This document shows positions 6,844-13,269 of a DNA stretch of 13,269 bases, one piece after another. The DNA lies in the NCBI GenBank assembly GCA_025463965.1, contig JAODBN010000053.1, positions 1 through 13,269 on the forward strand. The letters are read 5' to 3'. The notes under the pieces are model-generated. The model was not told the origin of the DNA and did not search any database. It saw nothing but the letters and a program-made list of their open reading frames with translations. A program made the position numbers and the translations under genes. The DNA comes from Acidimicrobiaceae bacterium (GTDB lineage: Bacteria > Actinomycetota > Acidimicrobiia > Acidimicrobiales > Bog-793). The stretch's first letter is position 1, and each line of letters starts with the position of its first letter.

Positions 6844-8936
6844 GCGGCGACCTCGAATCCCTTGCCACGCTGGACAGCGAGTCGGTCCGTCCCGAGCTCG
6901 CCGAGCTCGACAAGCTGGCGGTCCCCGAGCTCGTGGCGCTGATGGCGGCCGAGTCCGCACGAGCCAGCGACGCGGTGGGGCGCGCGGTGCCGAACATCGC
7001 CGCGGCCGTCGAGCTCGTCACCGGCCGCCTTTCTTCTGGCGGTCGCCTGATTTATGTCGGGGCAGGCACGGCTGGCCGGCTCGGGGTCCTCGACGCTGCC
7101 GAAGCCGGTCCGACCTTCGACGTCCCCGAGGGCACCGTGCTCGCCGTGCTCGCCGGCGGGGGCGACGCGGTCGTCCGTCCCTCGGAGGGCGCCGAGGACG
7201 ACGAGAACGGTGCGCGTGGCGAGCTCGAGCGGCTCGGCTGCTCGGCTGCCGACGCGGTCGTCGGGATCTCGGCGAGCGGGCGGACCCCATTTGTCCTCGG
7301 GGCGATCGCGTACGCGCGCTCGGTCGGGGCGGGAACCGTGGGCATCGCCGGCAACGCCGGGAGCGCGCTCGCTCGCGCTGCGGAGATCGGCGTCGAGCTC
7401 CTCGTCGGCGGCGAGGTGATCGCAGGCTCGACGCGCCTGAATGCCGGAACTGCGCAGAAGATCACGCTGAACATCATCTCCAGCGCAACGATGGTCCAGC
7501 TCGGCAAGACCTACGGCAACCTCATGATCGACGTGCGGGCCACGAACGAGAAGCTGCGCGACCGAGCGTCGCGCATCGTCGCGGCCGCCTCTGGCGCTTC
7601 CCCGGCAAAAGCGCGGGCGGCCCTCGAGGCGAGTGGCTGGCGGCCCAAGGTCGCGACGCTCGTCGTGTCCCATGGCCTCGATCCCGAAGAGGCGGCCGAT
7701 CTCCTCGCCTCCTGGGGCGGCCGGCTTCGCCCAGCGATGGAGGCAGCCGAGCACGCCGGGTCTCCGAACGCCGGCGCACAGACCAGGACCGACCCGACCC
7801 CAGGGCGCTCCCGCCCGTCCGGCGGACCGGGAGGCACGAGGCGGCTCGGAGTGTCGGCGTTCCTCCTCGGGGGGCGTCTCGTTCCCGGCGACATCGGGGT
7901 CTGCGACGGCGAGATCGCCACGCTTGGACTTCCGCCCGGCAGAGGTGGCATCGCAGTCGGTGGCCTGGTGGACCTGCAGGTCAACGGCTACGCGGGCGTC
8001 GACGCGCTCACCGACTCCCCCGAGGAGCTCCTCGCCATGGGCGAGTCGCTCGCACGCGACGGTGTCCTCGCCTACCAGCCCACGCTGATCTCGAGCGATC
8101 TCGACCGCATGCGCGAGGCCGCTGACCGCTTCGCCGGGCTCGGCGCCGGCCGCGGACTCGGCGCCCGGGTCCTCGGTGTACACCTGGAAGGGCCGTTCCT
8201 CGCTCCCCGGCGTGCCGGAACCCACCCGGTCGACCGGCTGCGTGCGCCCGACCTCGAGATCGCGCGCTCGCTCCTCTCGTCGGGAGCCGTGACGATGGTC
8301 ACCTTGGCGCCCGAGCTCACCGGGGCCCTCGAGCTCGTCCGGATGCTCGTCGGCCTCGGGACCGTGGTGTCCTTCGGGCACAGCGCGGCGAACGCCGAAG
8401 AAGCCCGCCGTGGATTCGACGCCGGCGGACGCGCCGTCACCCACCTCTACAACGCGATGGAGCCGATGTCGGCCCGCGCCCCGGGACTGGCCGGCGCCGG
8501 GCTCACCGATGGGCGAGTCGTCGTCCAGCTCATCGCCGACGGCGTCCACGTGGCGCCAGACCTGCTCCGCTTGGCGCTCGCCGCGGCGCCCGGCCGCTGG
8601 AACCTCGTCAGCGACGCCACGACGGCCTCCGGTCTCGGCAACGGCGAGGTGACCCTCGGCGAGGTCGAGGCGGTGGCCGAGGCCGGCGTGGTACGCCGCG
8701 CCGACGGGACGATCGCTGGATCGGCCGCGCGCCTGCTCGACGGGGTTCGACACGTCGCTGGTCTCGGCGTCGAGCTCGGCACCGTCCTGGCCGCGGCGAG
8801 CGAGCGTCCGGGCGCCCTCCTCGGCAAGCAGGCAGGCCGCCTCGCTGTTGGGTTCCCAGCCGACGTGGTGGTCCTCAACGAGGCACTGGAGCTGGACGAG
8901 GTGCTCATCGGCGGCCGACCGGTCCTGCGAGGCTGA
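6840..8936 (+). CDS. murQ-nagA: MurQ-NagA fusion: MurNAc-6-P etherase joined to GlcNAc-6-P deacetylase
   Basis: This single 698-residue chain carries two consecutive recycling enzymes. Residues about 8-304 are a complete MurQ: IYVGAGTAGRLGVLDAAE (71-88) and EGAEDDENG (116-124) supply E88 and E119, aligned with E. coli E83 and E114. GISASGRTP, AGTAQK and NLMIDVRATNEKL follow. Residues about 337-698 are a NagA amidohydrolase: VDLQVNGYAGVD (377-388), VHLEGPF (447-453, metal ligand E450), GHS (H514), THLYNAM (H535), DGVH (H570) and VSDAT (catalytic D592). A linker rich in Gly, Pro, Ser, Thr and Arg (about 305-336) joins them. MurQ turns MurNAc-6-P into GlcNAc-6-P plus D-lactate; NagA then yields GlcN-6-P plus acetate. 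The GTG start has GGAGG (6828-6832) seven bases upstream and overlaps the hydrolase stop. The two proteins are separate in the organisms I know. Both halves look catalytically intact. Confidence 0.95.
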   Translation: MSGDLESLATLDSESVRPELAELDKLAVPELVALMAAESARASDAVGRAVPNIAAAVELVTGRLSSGGRLIYVGAGTAGRLGVLDAAEAGPTFDVPEGTVLAVLAGGGDAVVRPSEGAEDDENGARGELERLGCSAADAVVGISASGRTPFVLGAIAYARSVGAGTVGIAGNAGSALARAAEIGVELLVGGEVIAGSTRLNAGTAQKITLNIISSATMVQLGKTYGNLMIDVRATNEKLRDRASRIVAAASGASPAKARAALEASGWRPKVATLVVSHGLDPEEAADLLASWGGRLRPAMEAAEHAGSPNAGAQTRTDPTPGRSRPSGGPGGTRRLGVSAFLLGGRLVPGDIGVCDGEIATLGLPPGRGGIAVGGLVDLQVNGYAGVDALTDSPEELLAMGESLARDGVLAYQPTLISSDLDRMREAADRFAGLGAGRGLGARVLGVHLEGPFLAPRRAGTHPVDRLRAPDLEIARSLLSSGAVTMVTLAPELTGALELVRMLVGLGTVVSFGHSAANAEEARRGFDAGGRAVTHLYNAMEPMSARAPGLAGAGLTDGRVVVQLIADGVHVAPDLLRLALAAAPGRWNLVSDATTASGLGNGEVTLGEVEAVAEAGVVRRADGTIAGSAARLLDGVRHVAGLGVELGTVLAAASERPGALLGKQAGRLAVGFPADVVVLNEALELDEVLIGGRPVLRG

Positions 8937-8944
8937 GCGCGCGA

Positions 8945-10012
8945 TTGCACGTCATTGGTCTCGAGACACGGGTCCACCGGCGGCCACTCGCTGAGCGTTT
9001 TCGCACAGCGCTTCGGCTGGTGGACGAGCTCGTCGTCGTCGAGCTCTTCGTCCATCTGAGCGGCGGAATCATCGGGCGCGCGGAGGTCGTCCCCACCCCG
9101 CCCATCACCGGGGAGACGGTTGAGTCCATCGAGGCGGCTCTTCGCGGTCCGATCGCGGGCGCCGTCACCGGCACGGCGATCGAGGAGACGGCCGGACCCT
9201 CGGGGGCCAATGCTGTCCTCGAAGTGGCCGACGTGGCCATCGCTGGGAGCTCCACCGCCAAGTGCGCCTTCGACCTCGCTGTTCATGACGCGCTCGGCGC
9301 GGCGGCGGGAGTGGATCTGTTCGAGCTGCTCGGCGGGGAACCGGGACGCTCGGTGAGCGTGGAGACTGACGTCACCATCAGCCTGTCCACCCCGACCGAG
9401 ATGGCCGCCGCGTGCGTCGCGCGGATCGCAGACGGCTTCACCGTGTTGAAGCTGAAGCTCGGCGGGACGGTCGAGGAGGATCTCGAGCGGGTCCAGGCGG
9501 CCGTCGCGCAACTCGAAGCTGGCACGCGCCTTCGCCTCGACGCGAATCAGGCGTGGACTGCCGAGGGGGCGCTTCGCCTGCTCGACGAGCTCTTCCGCCG
9601 AGAGACCCCAGTCGAGCTCGTCGAACAACCGGTCGCTGCGGCGGACCTGGCCGCGATGGCCCGGGTCACCCGCTCGAGCCCCTATCCCGTGCTCGCCGAC
9701 GAGTCGGTGCATTCGCTGGAGGACCTCCTGAAGGTCGCCGAGCTGCGGGCCGCGGACCAGGTCAACGTGAAGCTCGCCAAGTGCGGGGGCCTACGCCCCG
9801 CGCGCCGACTGGTCGAGGCCGCACAGCGCTGCGAGATGGGCCTCCTCGTGGGATCAATGCTCGAGCCATCCTCGACGGTCGCCGCCGCGGCGGCGATGGC
9901 GACCGCGTGGACCCTCGCGGGCGTGCACGATCTCGACGCCGCACTGTGGAGCGGCGTGGAGGATGGCCTGTCCTACGAGCCCCCGATGCTGCGGCTGGCG
10001 CCAGGACGCTGA
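8945..10012 (+). CDS. Dipeptide epimerase, probably L-Ala-D/L-Glu epimerase (enolase superfamily)
   Basis: This 355-residue enolase-superfamily protein of the muconate-lactonizing subgroup most resembles L-Ala-D/L-Glu epimerase (YkfB/YcjG). It interconverts L-Ala-D-Glu and L-Ala-L-Glu so that murein dipeptide can be hydrolysed by ordinary peptidases. Visible residues are the KxK base pair K169/K171 in LKLKLG, metal ligands D199 (RLDANQAW), E227 (VELVEQPV) and D252 (LADESV), and the second base K276 (NVKLAKCGG). The MVGSM-like segment (LVGSMLEPS, 301-309) and a DLDAAL segment (329-334) match the epimerase group. The TTG start at 8945 lies eight bases after the murQ-nagA stop with only a weak CGAGG at 8928-8932, so translation may be coupled. 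The chain starts right at the capping domain, which supports this start. Other dipeptide specificities exist in the family; the locus strongly favours Ala-Glu. Confidence 0.9.
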   Translation: MHVIGLETRVHRRPLAERFRTALRLVDELVVVELFVHLSGGIIGRAEVVPTPPITGETVESIEAALRGPIAGAVTGTAIEETAGPSGANAVLEVADVAIAGSSTAKCAFDLAVHDALGAAAGVDLFELLGGEPGRSVSVETDVTISLSTPTEMAAACVARIADGFTVLKLKLGGTVEEDLERVQAAVAQLEAGTRLRLDANQAWTAEGALRLLDELFRRETPVELVEQPVAAADLAAMARVTRSSPYPVLADESVHSLEDLLKVAELRAADQVNVKLAKCGGLRPARRLVEAAQRCEMGLLVGSMLEPSSTVAAAAAMATAWTLAGVHDLDAALWSGVEDGLSYEPPMLRLAPGR

Positions 10013-10372
10013 CCTCCCGACGGGCCCCTCGGGCTCGTCTGCCCGGAGGAGCTTGCGGGCGTGCCGGGTGAGGAACCGCTCGAGGTTCCCTTCGCTGCTT
10101 GGCGAGTAGGGAGCGGGAGACCGCGGGACCAGTGGTGGCAGGGAAGCTCGGCCGAGGGTGGCTCCTGCTCCTCGCGAGACGCAACCGCGAGCGTGCCGCA
10201 GGGCCGAAAGCCCATTCCCGGGGGCGATCGCAACGATCGCCTCCCGTCGCTCACGGGCGCGAAGTGCCACCTGCAGCTCGTCGCATTGCGAACGGCCGCC
10301 GACCTGCGAGGCCGGGCCACCGCTGAGTGAACGAGCGATGAAAGCTTCGCCCGCTGGTGATGAATCCGGCGG
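10013..10372. other. Gene-free stretch between convergent genes with several stem-loops
   Basis: I find no convincing gene here; short open frames on both strands lack a start with a ribosome site or any recognisable domain. The stretch separates the end of the epimerase gene from the end of the surface-protein gene, so terminators are expected. It contains several perfect short inverted repeats: GGAACC-N6-GGTTCC (10072-10089), CTCGCG-N9-CGCGAG (10171-10191), GGGC-N5-GCCC (10201-10213) and GGCGATCG-CAA-CGATCGCC (10223-10241), extendable to 11 pairs with one G-U. None is followed by a T-run. They may act together as weak terminators or belong to an unknown structured RNA. Confidence 0.5.
10220..10244. 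terminator. Strong stem-loop in the convergent intergenic region
   Basis: Eight perfect pairs (10223-10230 with 10234-10241) around a three-base loop extend to 11 pairs if one G-U at 10222/10242 is allowed. It lies about 210 bases past the epimerase stop and 130 bases past the surface-protein stop, so it could end either transcript. There is no T-run, which is common for high-GC actinobacterial terminators. Function is inferred from position and structure only. Confidence 0.35.
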
Positions 10373-13269
10373 TCACCCCGCAGCGAGCGAGGCCACCCCA
10401 GGCGAAGGGGACGCCCGGCCCTCGTATCGCGCGTCGCCGTAGGCGTAGATCGCGCCGGTCGAGGTGGCCAGCCAGTAGCCCCGCCCGTCGGCCGACGGAG
10501 CGATGCCGACGATCGTGCCCTTGAGCGATGCGGCACGAGGCTCACCGTACGAACCGGCTGAACCGAAGGCCAGTATCCGACCCGATGCGGTAGCGAGCCA
10601 GTACCCCTGCCCGGACGGTGCCGCTGCCAGGGCCACTACCCGGTCGCCCCCGAGCCGCCCCGCCGCAGCACCGAGGAAGGGCGCGTCACCGAAGGCGTAC
10701 ACGCCGCCCGTGGAACTCGCCAGCCAGTAGCCGCTGCCGTCGGAATCGGAAGCGATCCCCACGACGCGGGCGCCGGGAACGAGCCGCGAGGACGGCAGCG
10801 AGCCGAAATTGCGAGCCGCCCCAAACGAGGAGACGTCGCCGGCGGAGTTGACCAAGAGGTAGCCGCGATCGCTGGGGCTGGCTGTAATTCCTGTCATCGG
10901 TACTGAGGGCGATGTCTGGGCGTAGCTTGCCTGGAGCGCGTCACCAAAGGCGCGCACCGTTCCGTTCGCCTGCAAGAGCCAATAACCGGCCCCGTCCGAG
11001 CTGTCGGCGATGCCGACGACCGGTGACACGGGCGCCGCCGCTCCGAGACCACCGAGAGCAGGGAGGCTCCCGAAGCCATCGACCCGCCCCGAGGCGTAGG
11101 CGATCCGGTAGCCGTCCGAGGTGTACACAACCTCACGCGCCGCGACGGTCGCCCAAGGACCGCGGCCGTAGCGGGCGTTCTCGGCCACCACTCGGAAGGC
11201 GTAGCTGCGACCGGCGGCGAGAGGTCCGAAGGTGGCCGAACGAGCGGCGGCGCCGAGTTGCTCGACGACCGGTGCCGTCGCATCGGCGACAGCGACCGCG
11301 ATGTAGCCAGTCACAGGCGCCCCTCCGTCGCTTGTCGGCGCAACCCAGCTCAGATGGGCAGTCGAGCCGCCAACCGAAACGGCAACGGCGCGCGGGGCCG
11401 AAGGCCCGCTGGCGAGGTAGTGAAAGGTCGCGGCGACTCGCGGCTGCGTGCGCCCCGCACGAGTCACCACGGTGATGGGTACCGACGTTCCGGCCGGTCC
11501 GGGAGGACTCAGGACCTCGGCGACGTAAGGGTCACCGTCGGGGTAGCCAGGGGGACTCTGCACCCGGGACGAAGATTCCGCGCCGAAGCGTACGGACACC
11601 AAGCCATCGAGGGCGTTGCCGAACAGCGTCACCCGGGTCCCGCCCTTGGCCAGCCCCGACAACGGCTTGGCCGCCTTCAACGTTGGGATTGCCGTCGAGT
11701 AGTAGACGAACGTGTCGTGCGTCGGATCGGGCCTCGAACAGCCGCTCGCCGAGCACGCGAGCACATCCACGGGACCCGGGAGGTCCGCGGGTGTCCGGAC
11801 GACGAGCGAGTTCGCACTGGAAGAGGTGATCGCCGTGCTCATGGCACTGCCGAACTGCTGCGGGTCGACCTGGCTGACGAACTCCACGACCTTCACCGAG
11901 GCGAGGCCGACGCCGGTCAGGTGCAGGCTGGTGCCTCCGATGGCAGGGCCGCCGAACGACGAGATGCGACGGACCACCGGCGTGCCGCCGTAGGAGAACG
12001 GAGCGGCATTGCTGAGACCACCGAGGGACTCCACGCTCACTCCGCCCCTCAGCGTCTCGGCTCCGCTGCCACTCCCGGATCCCGGCGGCGGGGCGATGGT
12101 GATCTCCGTCGGGGTAATCGAGGTGATCTGGGTTTGCTCGCTCGCTACCGAGCTCGGCGGGCCGAAATTGATCCATTCGAGGGTGTTGAAGTCGAAGCCC
12201 GATCCATGGATCACCACAGGAATTGTGCCGTTGGCATCACCCGGATTGGGGCTGATCGAGCGGATGACGGGCGTCGGCGAGTAGTCGTACTCGGTGCTCG
12301 CCGGTGCCACCTCGGTTTCCGGCGTCGGCTCCACCACGCCCTTCGCATCGAAGACGATCGGCCCGGAGATCGCCGGCAGGATCGTGGCCACCGGACTTGT
12401 GCCGAGGGCGTCCGAGACCTCCACCTCGACCTGGCAGTCCGTCGCGGGCGAGAAACCGCGACCCGTCGAGCAAGCGGTGGTGGCGCGCTCAGGGGGCACC
12501 GTCGCCCGCAGTTGAGAGTCGCTCACCACCTGGACCGAGCTCGCCGGCACAGCTCCGAAGCTCACGTTGAGCTGCCCGGCGCCCGATGCCTGGAAGCCCC
12601 CTCCGTAGATCGTGACAACATTGCCCCCGGCGACGTTCCCACCGGGCAGGCCGACCCCGCTAACCACCGGCGTCTCACTGCCGGTGACAGATTGATCGAG
12701 GTACTCATAGATCGAGCTCGTCCCGAGCCGGCTGGTGAGGGCTCTGCGGCCTGCGCCGCGAACGGTCACCACTACTTGCACCGCTCCCACCCCTGCAGCG
12801 CCACCCGGCGCCACACCCGCGGGGGTCGCGCCGGCCGGAGTCGTGACAACCAGGGTGGTGGAGCTTGGCACGGCGACGACGCTCGCCGTCGACGTCCCGA
12901 AGTCCACCCGGACCGAGCCGGGCTCGCCGGCCGGGAAACCGGTGCCGGTGATCGTCACGCGTTGGCCCCCGGTGGCCGGACCGGTGCTCGGTGACACCGC
13001 GCTCACGGTCGGGGAAATGACGGGCGCGCCCTTGGCCGCCGCGCAAAGGCTGGCATCGAGACCGCCGCTACCGGCCGCGTCGGTCACGATCGGTGAGCCG
13101 AGACCCGAAGCGAGGTCGTAACCGGCGTGAGCCGAGTATCCGCGGCCGAGCCCGAAGACGTCGTTATTGCCCTTTTTGATGTCGTTGAAAGAGGACGCGT
13201 AGGTCACTGGGTTGCCGGCCACCTGATACAGCAGCGGTGCCGCGAACCCAAGGCTGGGAGCCCCTGCGC
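10373..13269 (-). CDS. Secreted S53 (sedolisin-type) peptidase with TIG, FN3 and propeller-like repeats; N-terminus outside window
   Basis: The frame is open to the right edge, so the start, signal peptide and catalytic residues are not visible. Counting from the Val codon at 13222, residues 12-36 match the calcium-binding end of S53 peptidases: FNDIKKGNN, then YSAHAGYD and SGLGSP. The preceding edge residues (GFAAPLLYQ) also fit the end of that domain. About five IPT/TIG domains follow (near 70-175, 184-285, 317-411, 414-508, 512-603), each opening with a PxV..xSP..G-type strand and a GxGF-like turn. A fibronectin type III domain (606-702) comes next, then six repeats of about 42 residues (703-949). 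No LPxTG motif, C-terminal membrane span or anchor is seen, so the protein is probably secreted or held by its repeats. The gene converges on the recycling locus and shares no evident function with it. A non-peptidase surface protein with an S53-like remnant is possible. Confidence 0.85.
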   Translation of the reverse strand, partial: AGAPSLGFAAPLLYQVAGNPVTYASSFNDIKKGNNDVFGLGRGYSAHAGYDLASGLGSPIVTDAAGSGGLDASLCAAAKGAPVISPTVSAVSPSTGPATGGQRVTITGTGFPAGEPGSVRVDFGTSTASVVAVPSSTTLVVTTPAGATPAGVAPGGAAGVGAVQVVVTVRGAGRRALTSRLGTSSIYEYLDQSVTGSETPVVSGVGLPGGNVAGGNVVTIYGGGFQASGAGQLNVSFGAVPASSVQVVSDSQLRATVPPERATTACSTGRGFSPATDCQVEVEVSDALGTSPVATILPAISGPIVFDAKGVVEPTPETEVAPASTEYDYSPTPVIRSISPNPGDANGTIPVVIHGSGFDFNTLEWINFGPPSSVASEQTQITSITPTEITIAPPPGSGSGSGAETLRGGVSVESLGGLSNAAPFSYGGTPVVRRISSFGGPAIGGTSLHLTGVGLASVKVVEFVSQVDPQQFGSAMSTAITSSSANSLVVRTPADLPGPVDVLACSASGCSRPDPTHDTFVYYSTAIPTLKAAKPLSGLAKGGTRVTLFGNALDGLVSVRFGAESSSRVQSPPGYPDGDPYVAEVLSPPGPAGTSVPITVVTRAGRTQPRVAATFHYLASGPSAPRAVAVSVGGSTAHLSWVAPTSDGGAPVTGYIAVAVADATAPVVEQLGAAARSATFGPLAAGRSYAFRVVAENARYGRGPWATVAAREVVYTSDGYRIAYASGRVDGFGSLPALGGLGAAAPVSPVVGIADSSDGAGYWLLQANGTVRAFGDALQASYAQTSPSVPMTGITASPSDRGYLLVNSAGDVSSFGAARNFGSLPSSRLVPGARVVGIASDSDGSGYWLASSTGGVYAFGDAPFLGAAAGRLGGDRVVALAAAPSGQGYWLATASGRILAFGSAGSYGEPRAASLKGTIVGIAPSADGRGYWLATSTGAIYAYGDARYEGRASPSPGVASLAAG
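10376..11116 (-). repeat. Six tandem ~42-residue repeats at the C-terminus of the surface protein
   Basis: Each unit fits D-G-x-G-Y-W-L-x-x-x-x-G-x-[VI]-x-[AS]-[FY]-G-[DS]-A, a variable stretch with GS/GA, then VVGIA-like residues before the next unit. Unit lengths from the N-terminal side are about 40, 42, 43, 43, 41 and 38 residues. The first (DGYRIAYASGRVDGFG) and third (DRGYLLVNSAGDVSSFG) are the most degenerate; the fourth to sixth are closest to consensus. The short last unit ends in GVASLAAG. Six beta-rich units of this length would suit a six-bladed propeller, which is inference. Confidence 0.8.

Noticed and set aside
6246..8753. 835-codon minus-strand open frame
   Set aside because: It is antisense to the hydrolase and MurQ-NagA, whose motifs are unmistakable. 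Its translation has no recognisable domain and is biased to Arg, Gly, Asp and Glu.
9854..10270. Minus-strand open frame of 138 codons covering the intergenic region
   Set aside because: It overlaps the conserved epimerase C-terminus, has no ribosome site and no recognisable domain. The protein-like stretch is noted in a finding but does not support a gene call.
10013..10372. Possible RNase P RNA or tmRNA, prompted by GAGGAACC and the many stems
   Set aside because: The invariant RNase P elements such as ACAGAAA and the tmRNA tRNA-like ends are absent on both strands.
10355..10385. Stretch GGTGATGAATCCGGCGG followed by CACCCCGC, resembling part of the cobalamin riboswitch B12 box
   Set aside because: The upstream AAAGGGAA-like and downstream conserved parts are missing, it overlaps the stop codon of the minus-strand gene, and no B12-related gene lies downstream on that strand.

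Overview
This window is high-GC DNA with tightly packed genes. Start codons are mostly GTG or TTG, and the gene content points to an actinobacterium. The C-terminal repeats of the last protein (units of the GYWL...FGDA kind) are familiar from Acidimicrobiia-like genomes, so that class is my best guess. No rRNA or other taxonomic marker is present. I see no tRNA, CRISPR array, insertion sequence or phage gene.

Positions 1-10012 look like one peptidoglycan-recycling locus, arranged as two divergent transcription units around a control region at 4310-4501. The leftward unit runs solute-binding protein, dppB-like permease, dppC-like permease, then anmK (cut by the window edge). The rightward unit runs GntR/UTRA regulator fused to a GNAT acetyltransferase, cytoplasmic class C beta-lactamase-fold hydrolase, a single-chain MurQ-NagA fusion, then a dipeptide epimerase of the L-Ala-D/L-Glu type. 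Junctions are very tight: ATGA between dppB and dppC, GTGA between regulator and hydrolase, GTGA between hydrolase and murQ-nagA, and 8 bp before the epimerase.

The pathway reads as follows, from known family chemistry. The ABC importer brings in peptides or muropeptides. AnmK phosphorylates and opens 1,6-anhydro-MurNAc to MurNAc-6-P. The MurQ half removes D-lactate to give GlcNAc-6-P. The NagA half deacetylates that to GlcN-6-P. The epimerase converts L-Ala-D-Glu to a form ordinary peptidases can use. The regulator's UTRA domain probably senses an amino-sugar phosphate from this pathway. ABC ATPases, NagZ and NagB are not in the window.

The two most unusual points are the MurQ-NagA fusion, which joins consecutive enzymes in one 698-residue chain, and the GntR-UTRA-GNAT fusion. 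A perfect 15-bp hairpin lies between the binding-protein gene and the permeases. The divergent control region carries a 9-bp inverted repeat over a likely promoter.

Positions 10013-10372 hold no convincing gene but several short stem-loops. From 10373 to the right edge, on the minus strand, lies the C-terminal part of a large secreted protein: the end of an S53 (sedolisin) peptidase domain, about five IPT/TIG domains, a fibronectin type III domain and six propeller-like repeats. It shows no link to the recycling locus.
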